NCBI RefSeq assembly: GCF_000218785.1
Contig: NZ_AFPO01000011.1
Location: forward strand, 62,001-126,000
Direction: 5' to 3'
Length of the DNA: 64,000 nucleotides
Source: Idiomarina sp. A28L
GTDB taxonomy: Bacteria > Pseudomonadota > Gammaproteobacteria > Enterobacterales > Alteromonadaceae
The notes under the pieces were generated by a model. That model made no database searches. It was given only the letters and a program-made list of their open reading frames with translations, and was not told the origin of the DNA. This document shows positions 8,428 through 16,299 of the stretch, piece by piece. Both the position numbers and the translations under genes were made by a program. Every line of letters starts with the position of its first letter. Positions within the stretch are counted from its first letter, which is position 1.

Positions 8428-9285
8428 CTATTGGCGAGCCAATCGGCCACGAAATAAAGTGTTATTTATTTGAGTGTTACAGCTGTGGCGAATAGGGTTG
8501 ATATCTAAACCGCCTCTGCGTGTATACCGAGCTAGCACAGTAAGTGATTCACAACCGGCATACTTGATTAAATCGGTATGAATACGCTCTACACACTGTT
8601 CGTGGAATTCATTGTGATTACGGAATGAAATTAAATAACGCAATAACGCCGCGCGTTCTATTTTAGGGCCCGTATACTCAATATAAACTGAACCCCAATC
8701 AGGCTGATTGGTAATCAAGCAGTTTGATTTTAATAAATGGCTGCAAAGCTTCTCACTCACAATTTCAGCGTTGGCATTAAACGCTCCGAGTAGCGCTGGA
8801 TCGTAATCATATTCGTTAATCTCAACCGCTTCGTTATCAATGCAAATGGCATCGAATTGTTTAAGGCCCGATTCTGTGTAGGCATCTAGCGAATAAATTT
8901 GAACAACCACTGGCGCGCCGGCGCAATGGCTGAGATCTTCAGTAAGTTGATTCAAAACTACTTCTTCGCTACCAAATGTACTTTGGTTATAGCCATTCAA
9001 ATATAACTTAAACGATTTGGATTCGATTAAATTAGGGCTAGTTGCCGGCACTATTACTTCAGCAATTGCTACCTTTGGAACACCATTGGGCTGTAACCAA
9101 GAGAGTTCGTAACAGGTCCATAAATCTTTACCTGCAAACGGTAGGGCGTTATCAGCAACACCTATGCTGCTGCGGTTCAGTTGCCGCGGAACCGGCTGAA
9201 GTAACTTGGCATCATAATGCGCTGGGTATTCAGTGGCTTCACCAAGCTTCAAATGTGCCATCGGGTTTTCTGGGCTTACTGGCAT
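8428..9285 (-). CDS. queF: NADPH-dependent 7-cyano-7-deazaguanine reductase
   Basis: QueF reduces preQ0 to preQ1 in synthesis of the modified tRNA base queuosine. The 285-residue length marks the long two-domain (YqcD) form of Gram-negative bacteria. The catalytic cysteine is in [21 protein letters not shown], with the conserved Asp in QPDWG. The C-terminal half also has [13 protein letters not shown] and [14 protein letters not shown], typical of this tunnel-fold enzyme. The ATG at 9285 has GAGGAAG a few bases upstream; a second ATG eight codons later is less well placed. It is divergent from syd with about 60 bp between starts. A 116-bp gap with no gene separates it from ppnN. Confidence 0.95.
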   Translation of the reverse strand: MPVSPENPMAHLKLGEATEYPAHYDAKLLQPVPRQLNRSSIGVADNALPFAGKDLWTCYELSWLQPNGVPKVAIAEVIVPATSPNLIESKSFKLYLNGYNQSTFGSEEVVLNQLTEDLSHCAGAPVVVQIYSLDAYTESGLKQFDAICIDNEAVEINEYDYDPALLGAFNANAEIVSEKLCSHLLKSNCLITNQPDWGSVYIEYTGPKIERAALLRYLISFRNHNEFHEQCVERIHTDLIKYAGCESLTVLARYTRRGGLDINPIRHSCNTQINNTLFRGRLARQ

Positions 9286-9344
9286 TACATACTTCCTCTG
9301 CGTAGAATGCCCCTATTGTATGAATAATCGAGCCCGGAGGCCAG

Positions 9345-9908
9345 ATGAACTCGGTAATTGAAAGCTTAAAGTTACTCCACGAACGCTATGCAGCGTTTTA
9401 TCAAGCTGCTGGCTTAACGCCTAAAGCGGAATATATATCGAATTGGGATGCACCTTGTTACCTCGGGAAGCCAAGCGGTGGTGATATTGAATGGCAGGCT
9501 GTGCCACAAACTGAAAAATTAGATTTTAGTGGTGTTGAACATGCTTTAGAAATGCAATTAGATACTCAGGTGAAAGATTTTTTTAGCTATGTGTATGCTG
9601 GCGATCTTATGCTTGAGTTTCGCGATAATGCTCTTGAATTGTTGCAAGTTATGCACCCGGAAGATGCTGAACGCTTACAACAGAATATGATAGGCCATGT
9701 AATGATGAAGCAGCGATTAGGCCAAACCATTACGCTTTTTGTAGGTGTAACAGATGAAGACGACTTGTTGATCTCGGTTAATAATGAAACCGGTGAAGTA
9801 GGGTTAGAATATGCAGGAAAAGATCAACATGAAATACTAGCTCCAGATTTAGCCAGTTTTTTAGCGGAAGTGCAGCCGCGTTTGCCCGCAGATGAATTTG
9901 AGGCGTAA
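9345..9908 (+). CDS. syd: SecY-interacting protein Syd
   Basis: Syd is a peripheral inner-membrane protein that binds the SecY translocon and may help remove badly assembled SecY complexes. The 187 residues match E. coli Syd along the length: an N-terminal helix (ERYAAFYQAAGLTP), APCYLGKPSGGDIEWQ, the block VKDFFSYVYAGDLMLEF, and ERLQQNMIGHVMMKQRLGQTITLFVG, which is the most conserved part. GGAGG stands six bases before the ATG. It is divergent from queF, as in several gammaproteobacteria where syd, queF and yqcC-truC lie near each other; yqcC-truC is about 4.4 kb on. Confidence 0.93.
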   Translation: MNSVIESLKLLHERYAAFYQAAGLTPKAEYISNWDAPCYLGKPSGGDIEWQAVPQTEKLDFSGVEHALEMQLDTQVKDFFSYVYAGDLMLEFRDNALELLQVMHPEDAERLQQNMIGHVMMKQRLGQTITLFVGVTDEDDLLISVNNETGEVGLEYAGKDQHEILAPDLASFLAEVQPRLPADEFEA

Positions 9909-10128
9909 TTGCGGAAAACGAAAAAAGTGCGGCGTTGATGTGAAATGTTAGTAAAGTGTTGATGACATCCGCGTCGAGCTCCATTAAAGTAGCTCCGATA
10001 AGTTGAAAATGATTTGAGCCTTACAGTTACTCAGAAGCTTATGATTATGGGTTGAGCACTTTTAAGGCTAAAACTACAGTGTAAACGGTTTGATGATGAA
10101 TAATCGCCAATGGGATAGTGAGCAATAA

Positions 10129-10806
10129 ATGACAACAAATTCAGAACTTGCATCAGCATCAGCGCCATCACTAGAGCCGAAATTAACAGGTGAACTAGTA
10201 TATTTAGGGCAAGAGCACCTAGCCACAGCGGCTTCGTTGTTATTTGCAGCCTACCATGATGATCCCTTGTTTTTATCGATTTTCCAAGCTGGTAAGGATG
10301 GTTACGATCAGCGCCTGCGTGCAGCTATTCGTGAAGAATTAGCAGTTTTTCATCAGCATAATCAACCTATATTCGGGCTTTTCGACGAAGATACACTAGA
10401 GGGTGTAGTGTGCATGACGCGGCCAGGAACGAGCTTTGGGCCGGAACGCTTTTGGCACTGGCGTTTGCGTATGCTACTTACCGCGGGTTACGTAAGCACC
10501 AAGCAAATGCTGGAAAAAGAGCGCATTATTTCCGAAGCTATGCCGGTAAATCATTATCACATGCTTACCTTTATTGCGGTGCACCCGAACTATCAACAGC
10601 AAGGCCTGGGTGATTTACTGGTGCATGCTGCACGCGCTGAGCTTGCTGCTGAACCAGAATCGGCAGGTATTGGATTACTGGCAACGCGGCCAGAGTATGC
10701 AAAGTTTTTTGGCCAACGGGGTTTTCATCACTTGCGCGATATTCAAGTGGGTGATATCACCGGGCAACTTATGTTTTTAGCGCGAGATGATGAAGCGGTT
10801 GATTGA
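10129..10806 (+). CDS. GNAT-family N-acetyltransferase
   Basis: A 225-residue protein with the acetyl-CoA binding signature of the GCN5-related family in its C-terminal third: LTFIAVHPNYQQQGLGDLLVHAA (about 145-167), a strand followed by the pyrophosphate-binding loop Q-Q-x-G-x-G. A later block ATRPEYAKFFGQRGF is the usual end of the fold. The N-terminal region carries a helix-rich acceptor-side part (AASLLFAAYHDDPLF). The substrate cannot be told. The ribosome site is weak (GTGAG). It is preceded by about 220 bp and followed by about 290 bp that hold the lysC leader, so it is probably monocistronic. Confidence 0.82.
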   Translation: MTTNSELASASAPSLEPKLTGELVYLGQEHLATAASLLFAAYHDDPLFLSIFQAGKDGYDQRLRAAIREELAVFHQHNQPIFGLFDEDTLEGVVCMTRPGTSFGPERFWHWRLRMLLTAGYVSTKQMLEKERIISEAMPVNHYHMLTFIAVHPNYQQQGLGDLLVHAARAELAAEPESAGIGLLATRPEYAKFFGQRGFHHLRDIQVGDITGQLMFLARDDEAVD

Positions 10807-10844
10807 CATTTACTCTGAATTCAGGTGAAATTCACGCCCTTGTT

Positions 10845-10867
10845 ACAGCAGCGTTTATAGCTGCTGT
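10845..10867 (+). terminator. hairpin after the acetyltransferase gene, possible weak terminator
   Basis: An 8-bp perfect stem ACAGCAGC (10845-10852) and GCTGCTGT (10860-10867) with a 7-base loop, followed only by ATTTATC. It ends seven bases before the riboswitch. It may end the upstream transcript or simply be leader structure; the poor T-run makes termination uncertain. Confidence 0.4.
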
Positions 10868-10873
10868 ATTTAT

Positions 10874-11035
10874 CAGAAGAGGTGCGTTTGCCAGGCAAGC
10901 TGTAGTAGGGTGCCAAAACCCAATGAATACAGCCTAGGGGGCACAACGCCGAGATACGAACGATTTGGCGGCGTTCGTATCGGTGGTTAGGGTTGAATCT
11001 CTGCTACTGTCACCGTTTCAGGTGGAGAGCTTCTG
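10874..11035 (+). promoter_or_regulatory. lysine riboswitch (L box) aptamer in the lysC leader
   Basis: The stretch follows the conserved order of the lysine aptamer as in the E. coli lysC leader: AGAGGTGCG after the first P1 strand, GTAGTAGGGTG, GGGGGCACAACGCCGA, the long arm TACGAACG...CGTTCGTA, GGTTAGGGTTGAATC, then CTGCTACTGTCACC and GGTGGAGAGCTTCTGGGG. P1 pairs CAGAAG (10874-10879) with CTTCTG (11030-11035). It should bind lysine and lower lysC expression. The identity rests on recognised motifs; a covariance-model search would confirm it. Confidence 0.92.
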
Positions 11036-11099
11036 GGGCGTTGCCTTGTTATTTCTACTCAGCGCTCCAAGCTCTTTGAACATTATATGGTTCGGAGCT
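11024..11099 (+). promoter_or_regulatory. riboswitch expression platform controlling the lysC ribosome-binding site
   Basis: Two exclusive helices can be drawn. AGCTC and GAAC (11070-11081) pair with GTTC and GAGCT (11090-11099), which buries the Shine-Dalgarno GGAG (11094-11097) four bases before the ATG. Alternatively AAGCTCT (11069-11075) pairs with AGAGCTT (11026-11032), which contains part of the 3' P1 strand. Lysine binding would hold P1 and leave 11069-11075 free to mask the ribosome site. There is no T-run, so translational control is the simpler reading. Pairings are seen; the mechanism is inferred. Confidence 0.7.
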
Positions 11100-11100
11100 A

Positions 11101-12474
11101 ATGCAAAAAAATTTAGAATCCTCAATTATTGTCGCCAAATTCGGCGGTACTTCCGTTGCTGATTTACCAGCACTTCAACGCTGCGCAGATATTGTGCAAG
11201 CTAACCCAGCTATTCGCCTTGTTGTAGTGAGCGCTGCTGCCGGTGTTACCAATCGTTTGGTGGCGTTATCGAAAGGGGTTACTGCGGAACAAGAACGTAT
11301 ACAATTGCTTACTGAAGTAATGGATATTCAGCATAATATCAGTAAAGAATTATCACCTTCTCCAGAAATAAACGCGCAATTACGTGAATATCTTAGCCGC
11401 ATGGCTGAACTAAGCACACACTTAGCTGATTCAGGCGTGGAAGCCAGTAAACAAGATGAGCTATTGGCTTTAGGGGAGCGCTGTTCATCAATGTTTCTTG
11501 CTGAATTGTTGCGCCAACGTGGCCTAACTTCACGTGATTTTAATGCCTGCCAAGTTATTCGAACCGACAGCCATTTTGGCAATGCCGAAGCGCGCCCTAT
11601 GCGTATAGGAATGCTGGCGAAAGAGCACTTAAAGCCGTTATTAGAAAACTACTGTGTAGTAACACAAGGCTTTATTGGCGCAGATGCTGCCGATAGGGTA
11701 ACAACGTTAGGGCGTGGTGGTTCAGATTTGAGCGCAGCGTTGTTTGCTGAAGGATTGCGTGCACAAGCGTTGCAAATATGGACCGACGTAGACGGCATTT
11801 ATACGTGTGATCCGCGGCAAGTAGCCACAGCTCGGCCGATAAGTGAGATAACCTTTGCTGAAGCTGCGGAAATGGCTACATTTGGCGCGAAGATATTACA
11901 CCCAGCAACATTACTTCCAGCTCAACGGGCGCAGGTGCCGGTATTTATTGGCTGTACTCGCGAACCGGAAAAAGCCGGCACTTGGGTTAAAAATACCACC
12001 GAGCAGCGGCCTGTATGCAGAGCGTTGAGCGCGCGAAGAGGGCAGGTTTTACTCACAGCGCGCAGCTTAAATATGTTACATGCTCGAGGTTTTCTGGCTG
12101 AATTGTTCGCTATTCTGGCTAGGCATCGTATTTCCGTAGATTTAATTACTACATCGGAAGTTTCAGTAGCCTTAACACTCGATGCCACGGGTTCTCATTC
12201 TTCTGGAAACAAGTTAATAAGCCAAGCGTTGCTCGATGAATTAGCACCACTATGCGATGTTACGGTTGAAGAAGGATTGGCGTTGGTTGCCGTTATCGGC
12301 CACCAACTTTCGAACACTCCTGAAGTAGCAAGCCGGATATTTCAAATGATAGCCAAGAAAAATATTCGTATGATTAGCCAAGGGGCAAGCCCAAATAATT
12401 TATGTATTTTGGTGCGCGAAGAGGATACAACCGATATTCTTAAAACCCTGCATCAGGGTTTTCTGGAAGCTTAA
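11101..12474 (+). CDS. lysC: lysine-sensitive aspartokinase III
   Basis: Phosphorylates aspartate, the first step toward lysine, diaminopimelate, threonine and methionine. The 457 residues show the kinase N-terminus IVAKFGGTSVADLPALQRCADIV, the block LGERCSSMFLAELL, the nucleotide-site region TLGRGGSDLSAALFAEGL, and FGAKILHPATLLPA. Two ACT domains fill the C-terminal 150 residues (ARGFLAELFAILARHRISVDLITTSE; VAVIGHQLSNTPEVASRIFQMIAKKNIRMI). The order and length fit the monofunctional E. coli LysC type, which is inhibited by lysine. Expression is also placed under the lysine riboswitch directly upstream. The 3' end overlaps the convergent DUF3301 gene by 4 bp. Confidence 0.95.
   Translation: MQKNLESSIIVAKFGGTSVADLPALQRCADIVQANPAIRLVVVSAAAGVTNRLVALSKGVTAEQERIQLLTEVMDIQHNISKELSPSPEINAQLREYLSRMAELSTHLADSGVEASKQDELLALGERCSSMFLAELLRQRGLTSRDFNACQVIRTDSHFGNAEARPMRIGMLAKEHLKPLLENYCVVTQGFIGADAADRVTTLGRGGSDLSAALFAEGLRAQALQIWTDVDGIYTCDPRQVATARPISEITFAEAAEMATFGAKILHPATLLPAQRAQVPVFIGCTREPEKAGTWVKNTTEQRPVCRALSARRGQVLLTARSLNMLHARGFLAELFAILARHRISVDLITTSEVSVALTLDATGSHSSGNKLISQALLDELAPLCDVTVEEGLALVAVIGHQLSNTPEVASRIFQMIAKKNIRMISQGASPNNLCILVREEDTTDILKTLHQGFLEA
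12442..12462. terminator. hairpin in the last codons of lysC, likely two-way terminator
   Basis: A perfect 9-bp stem AAAACCCTG (12442-12450) and CAGGGTTTT (12454-12462) with a CAT loop. It lies inside the lysC reading frame, ending 10 bases before the stop, and nine bases beyond the DUF3301 stop on the other strand. Each strand has a four-U tail made by the stem itself. Termination strength is unproven. Confidence 0.55.
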
Positions 12475-13133
12475 CCATCGGTATTGTTGAAACCATCAAT
12501 GGTAATGGGCGGTGCTTGATTAAGGTTGTTTGCACCGCCAGTTTCGGCTTTATCTTCTGGGAAGATAGCATCAATAATCGGTGGTAAACCGCCGCTATTA
12601 TCGGCTTGTTCTGCGCCAGTTAAGGGTTTGCGCTCACCGTAACTCATATTAAAGGTAGTGATGGGCGCTGGAATTTGGTGCGCACCGGTTGTTGGCATTA
12701 CTTGTGGCTTTGTTTCGGGCTTAGTGTTTGTTTGAGAGCCTCGAGTTCCAGAAGCTGCATTAGAGTTAGAGGTACTTGCTGTTGCACTAACGGTTTCGCC
12801 ATCAATGGCATCATCATTATCAACAGCGGGGGCCTTGTGAGGCGGCATGGTGACATCGCGCAGGTGCAGGTTTAACAACACTAGCTCACCTTCATAGCGG
12901 GTTTGAATATCACTACTAAAGCCAAATTGAAAACCAGCCTCCCAGCCTGTTCGTGGTGTGAAGCGCGGCCTGCCGCGGCTTCTGGCGATATCGAGGAATT
13001 GTACATTATACTTTTTACAAATCGCTTCAGCCTGCTTTCTGGCGTGCTCTTCTTGCAAGCGCCACTGCCAAAAAAGGTAGCCACCGAGAATCAATAGCAA
13101 TAATGCGAGTACATCATATAAGCTGGCGTTCAT
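12471..13133 (-). CDS. DUF3301 family membrane protein with long low-complexity tail
   Basis: A 220-residue protein. The first 105 residues are DUF3301: a transmembrane helix (about 5-23, YDVLALLLLILGGYLFWQW), then KQAEAICKKYNVQFLDIAR and a beta-rich region FQFGFSSDIQTRYEGELVLLNLHLRDVTMPPHK. Family members I know are about 100 residues. Here a further 115 residues rich in Thr, Ser, Asn, Pro and Gly follow, which look disordered and probably cytoplasmic. The ATG overlaps the DUF3549 stop (ATGA), so the two are coupled. Function is unknown; the pairing with DUF3549 is common in Vibrionales/Alteromonadales. Both strands share the TTAA at the lysC end. Confidence 0.83.
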   Translation of the reverse strand: MNASLYDVLALLLLILGGYLFWQWRLQEEHARKQAEAICKKYNVQFLDIARSRGRPRFTPRTGWEAGFQFGFSSDIQTRYEGELVLLNLHLRDVTMPPHKAPAVDNDDAIDGETVSATASTSNSNAASGTRGSQTNTKPETKPQVMPTTGAHQIPAPITTFNMSYGERKPLTGAEQADNSGGLPPIIDAIFPEDKAETGGANNLNQAPPITIDGFNNTDG

Positions 13134-14197
13134 GCGGTGCCTCGAGTGCGGGTTACCAATTGCGTAAGCGCTTGTTGTAGTTGAGGGTTCAAATTGTTGC
13201 TACCAAACAACCGTAATAACAAACCACGCAATTCTGGTAACATTACTAAATCACGAAATACACTAACAAAAATATCTTCATTAGCGCTCGCGATGGCTGT
13301 CATGTAACGTTCTAAATTATTGGTATCGGTAAGAGCAGGCCAGCAACGCGCGCCTAAGCTAAAGAGCAAATCGAGTTTATCTGTTTCTTGCTGCGGTAAA
13401 TCACGCAATAAACGGCCAATAGCTTTGTGCATTGCAGGCGTATGGCTTTGGCTGGCGAGGCTTCTTATGAGTATGATTTGTGCGCTTACGGCTAGGCTGC
13501 TATTTAATTGCGCAAGTAGGTTTTGTGCCATGGTAGCGGGCAATTCTTGATGCTCCATAGCTTCCATAAGCGCTTGCTGAATCGGCACAGGCCAGGTTAG
13601 TAAATTGCTCTGTATTCGCTGCTGTAATTGGCTATCACTAATATTCCTAGTTAAGGCATCGTGTATACCCTGTACACCTAAATTCTCCCAATCTTCAAAG
13701 GGCTTTTGCCCTTGCAGCCACGCTAGGGCATCCTCGTAATGAATCGAAGTGGGCTGTTCTAGATCGGCACTCACTTGCGCATGAAAAGCAGCTCGCCGAG
13801 CTTCTTCAGGAACAAAAATGTACGGATTTTGTTGTAAACGTTGCTCTTGTTCTGCAGTTGGCGTGCTGGTTGGATCTGCACCTAGGGCTTCAACAATTAT
13901 ACTTAGGAAATGCTGGCGCGCAGCGTGATCAAACAAGCCACGTTCATCAAGAGGTAGCTTTACGAACCAAATATACGGGTCGCTATCGCGAACACTCGAC
14001 CACAATACAACGCCCAACCATGCATGTTGTTGGCGTGGTGCGGGGAATGGCCGTTCACCACGTTCAATTGCTTGAAAATCGGCGGCTAAAATAGGCTGCA
14101 CGCGGCGGCTTAAATCATAAATGCGGTATTCGGTTTTAGCTTGGTGATTTGCGCCCGCAACGGCAAGAAAATCACTTAAGGTATCGATTGATTGCAT
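13130..14197 (-). CDS. DUF3549 family protein
   Basis: A 355-residue soluble protein of the DUF3549 family, function unknown. It is recognised by the N-terminal part YRIYDLSRRVQPILAADFQAIERGERPFPAPRQQHAWLGVVLW, the block YIWFVKLPLDERGLFDHAARQHFLSIIVEALGADP, and a long helical C-terminal half that looks like helical repeats (LLTWPVPIQQALMEAMEHQELP and following). There is no signal peptide or membrane segment. It is the first gene of a two-gene operon with the DUF3301 gene and is divergent from yqcC with about 60 bp between starts. Confidence 0.85.
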   Translation of the reverse strand: MQSIDTLSDFLAVAGANHQAKTEYRIYDLSRRVQPILAADFQAIERGERPFPAPRQQHAWLGVVLWSSVRDSDPYIWFVKLPLDERGLFDHAARQHFLSIIVEALGADPTSTPTAEQEQRLQQNPYIFVPEEARRAAFHAQVSADLEQPTSIHYEDALAWLQGQKPFEDWENLGVQGIHDALTRNISDSQLQQRIQSNLLTWPVPIQQALMEAMEHQELPATMAQNLLAQLNSSLAVSAQIILIRSLASQSHTPAMHKAIGRLLRDLPQQETDKLDLLFSLGARCWPALTDTNNLERYMTAIASANEDIFVSVFRDLVMLPELRGLLLRLFGSNNLNPQLQQALTQLVTRTRGTA

Positions 14198-14258
14198 GCT
14201 TTTCCGGTATAGTTAGCGAATAAATGTTCTGTTAAAAAAGGTATTAAAGCGAATCGTT

Positions 14259-14603
14259 ATGGCGAAACAATCAGTAACTCAGGAAACCTTGGTGCTGCTC
14301 GAAGAACTAGAAACCCACCTTAAAGCTCAGAAGTTATGGGACGATAGCATGCCCGAACCTTCTCGCTTAATGAGTACTCAGCCATTTGCTAGTGATACGC
14401 TTGAATTTCATCAATGGGTTCAGTTTATCATGATCCCGAGTTTACGACAGTGTGTTGAGCAACAAAACCCGCTACCCAATAAGATAGCGGTAAGCCCAAT
14501 GGCCGTAGAAATGTGGAAAGGAAGATTAAAGGAACATCGGCAAGTAATTTTGGTATTAAAAGCGATTGATGAATTACTGGATGGGCATCATGGCCGACAT
14601 TGA
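14259..14603 (+). CDS. yqcC: YqcC family protein (DUF446)
   Basis: A 114-residue small helical protein of the YqcC/DUF446 family. It matches in the stretch LLEELETHLKAQKLWDDSMPEPSRLMSTQPFASDTLEFHQWVQFIMIPSLRQ, including the typical P-SxxP-F-DT-xF-xWLQF pattern. Function is unknown; structures of the family are helix bundles. As in E. coli and other gammaproteobacteria it sits directly before truC, and here overlaps its likely start by 14 bp, which suggests coupled translation. Confidence 0.9.
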   Translation: MAKQSVTQETLVLLEELETHLKAQKLWDDSMPEPSRLMSTQPFASDTLEFHQWVQFIMIPSLRQCVEQQNPLPNKIAVSPMAVEMWKGRLKEHRQVILVLKAIDELLDGHHGRH

Positions 14604-15429
14604 TTCTGCTAAAGCTAATATGAAAGATAGCAGCAAGGATAATGGTAATAATCAACGCGAAGGTAATATGCTGTGGGTAGCTCCTGCATTTAGTGAGGAA
14701 CGCCCAGATGTTCCGATTATTTATCAAGATGAACACATAGTTGTGATTGATAAACCGGCGGGCTTATTGGTACACCGTACAGCGTTAGCTCGGGGCGAAA
14801 AATGGTTTGCTATGCAATTGCTGCGGGATAAAGTTGGCCAGCACGTGTTTCCAGTGCATCGCCTTGATCGGCCTACTTCTGGTTTATTGGCATTTGCGCT
14901 GAGTGCTGAAGTTGCGACCAAGATGAGTGAGCTATTTGCCAACCATCGGGTTCAGAAAATATACCATGCGGTAGTTCGTGGATACGTAAATGAATACGGC
15001 CGTATAGATTATCCACTCAAAGAAGAGTTGGATGCAATTGCCGATAAAATGGCGAATCAAGATAAAGATGCGCAAAGTGCCGTAACCGATTTTTTGTGTT
15101 TAGAGCAGATTGAGCTGCCATTTAAGGTAAGCACTAAGCATGAAACGAGCCGATATTCGCTGGTAAAACTGGCGCCAAAAACAGGTAGAAAACATCAGCT
15201 GCGGCGGCATATGGCCCATATTCGCCACCCAATAGTGGGCGATACGAATCATGGTGATGGCCGCCACAATAAGTTCTTTCGGGAACATTTCAACATTAAG
15301 AGATTACTTCTAGCGGCTACTAACCTTAGCTTTCCACATCCAGTTACCCAGCAGCCAATGCATTTTGAAGCACAGGTACCGAAAGAATTTTATGTGCCGT
15401 TTTTAGAAAGCACCGACGATAACGCTTAA
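14590..15429 (+). CDS. truC: tRNA pseudouridine(65) synthase
   Basis: TruC isomerises U65 in certain tRNAs to pseudouridine. The RluA-type fold is shown by IIYQDEHIVVIDKPAGLLVHRT, the catalytic-Asp motif VHRLDRPTSGLLAFAL, the TruC-specific PLKEELDAIADKMANQDKDAQSAVTDF, and KTGRKHQLRRHMAHIRHPIVGD. The start is uncertain. The ATG at 14590 (279 residues) overlaps yqcC. Another ATG at 14668, with AAGG close upstream, would remove a polar 26-residue leader that E. coli TruC lacks, and may be the true one. The last codons form one arm of a strong hairpin. Confidence 0.93.
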   Translation: MADIDSAKANMKDSSKDNGNNQREGNMLWVAPAFSEERPDVPIIYQDEHIVVIDKPAGLLVHRTALARGEKWFAMQLLRDKVGQHVFPVHRLDRPTSGLLAFALSAEVATKMSELFANHRVQKIYHAVVRGYVNEYGRIDYPLKEELDAIADKMANQDKDAQSAVTDFLCLEQIELPFKVSTKHETSRYSLVKLAPKTGRKHQLRRHMAHIRHPIVGDTNHGDGRHNKFFREHFNIKRLLLAATNLSFPHPVTQQPMHFEAQVPKEFYVPFLESTDDNA

Positions 15430-15444
15430 AGGTCGGTGCTTTCT
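15405..15444. terminator. hairpin between convergent truC and dapD
   Basis: A perfect 13-bp stem AGAAAGCACCGAC (15405-15417) and GTCGGTGCTTTCT (15432-15444). The 14-base loop holds the truC stop. The 5' arm is truC coding sequence. The T-run is short (part of the stem, then CTGCTCTT), so it may act as a terminator or as an mRNA 3'-end stabiliser for both genes. Confidence 0.55.
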
Positions 15445-15452
15445 GCTCTTGG

Positions 15453-16277
15453 TTATTCTACGCCGCGTAATAGCTCGTTAATGCCAACTTTTGCGCGTGT
15501 TTTCGCATCTACTTTTTTCACAATAATAGCTGCGTAAAGTGAATGGGAACCATCTTTGGCAGGCAATGAGCCAGATACTACAACAGAGCCCGCGGGAATA
15601 CGGCCATAGCTGATTTCACCGGTTTCACGGTCATAAATGCGGGTGCTTTGGCTGATATAAACGCCCATAGAAATTACTGAGCCTTCTTCAACAATTACGC
15701 CTTCTACAACCTCTGAACGCGCACCAATAAAGCAGTTATCTTCAATGATGGTTGGGTTTGCTTGCAAAGGTTCAAGCACGCCACCAATGCCAACTCCGCC
15801 CGATAAATGCACGTTTTTACCGATTTGTGCGCAAGAACCCACAGTTGCCCAAGTATCAACCATAGTGCCGCTATCAACATAGGCACCAATATTCACATAC
15901 GAGGGCATCACTACAACGTTTTTGCCTACATAAGCACCACGGCGAACCATTGCCGGAGGAACGATACGCACGCCATCGGCAGCAAATTCGGCAGCCGTAT
16001 AATCAGCATATTTGCTTGGTACTTTATCGTAGAATTTGGTTTCGCCACCATCCATGAGTTGGTTATCGTTTAAACGAAATGAGAGCAATACTGCTTTTTT
16101 AACCCATTCATTAACAACCCATTCACCATCGATTTTTTCCGCAACACGCAAGCTGCCGTTATCAAGGCCAGCTAATACGTGGTTTACGGCTTCACGCACA
16201 TCTGCAGGGGTAGATGTAGGGCTAAAATCAGCTCGGTTTTCGAATGCGTTTTCAATCAGAGTTTGTAAATTGCTCAT
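15453..16277 (-). CDS. dapD: tetrahydrodipicolinate N-succinyltransferase
   Basis: DapD succinylates tetrahydrodipicolinate in the lysine/diaminopimelate pathway. The 274 residues have the N-terminal helical domain, the block [32 protein letters not shown], and the left-handed beta-helix hexapeptide repeats ([54 protein letters not shown]). The length equals E. coli DapD (274). It is last in a map-glnD-dapD run, 22 bp after glnD, the same order as in E. coli. Its product acts later in the same pathway as LysC, encoded 4 kb away. Confidence 0.97.
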   Translation of the reverse strand: MSNLQTLIENAFENRADFSPTSTPADVREAVNHVLAGLDNGSLRVAEKIDGEWVVNEWVKKAVLLSFRLNDNQLMDGGETKFYDKVPSKYADYTAAEFAADGVRIVPPAMVRRGAYVGKNVVVMPSYVNIGAYVDSGTMVDTWATVGSCAQIGKNVHLSGGVGIGGVLEPLQANPTIIEDNCFIGARSEVVEGVIVEEGSVISMGVYISQSTRIYDRETGEISYGRIPAGSVVVSGSLPAKDGSHSLYAAIIVKKVDAKTRAKVGINELLRGVE

Positions 16278-16299
16278 GGATATACCTTCTTAATTCAAT

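Noticed and set aside
10965-11162. 65-codon plus-strand frame upstream of lysC
   Set aside because: It lies across the lysine riboswitch and the lysC start in another frame, with no ribosome site; chance frame.
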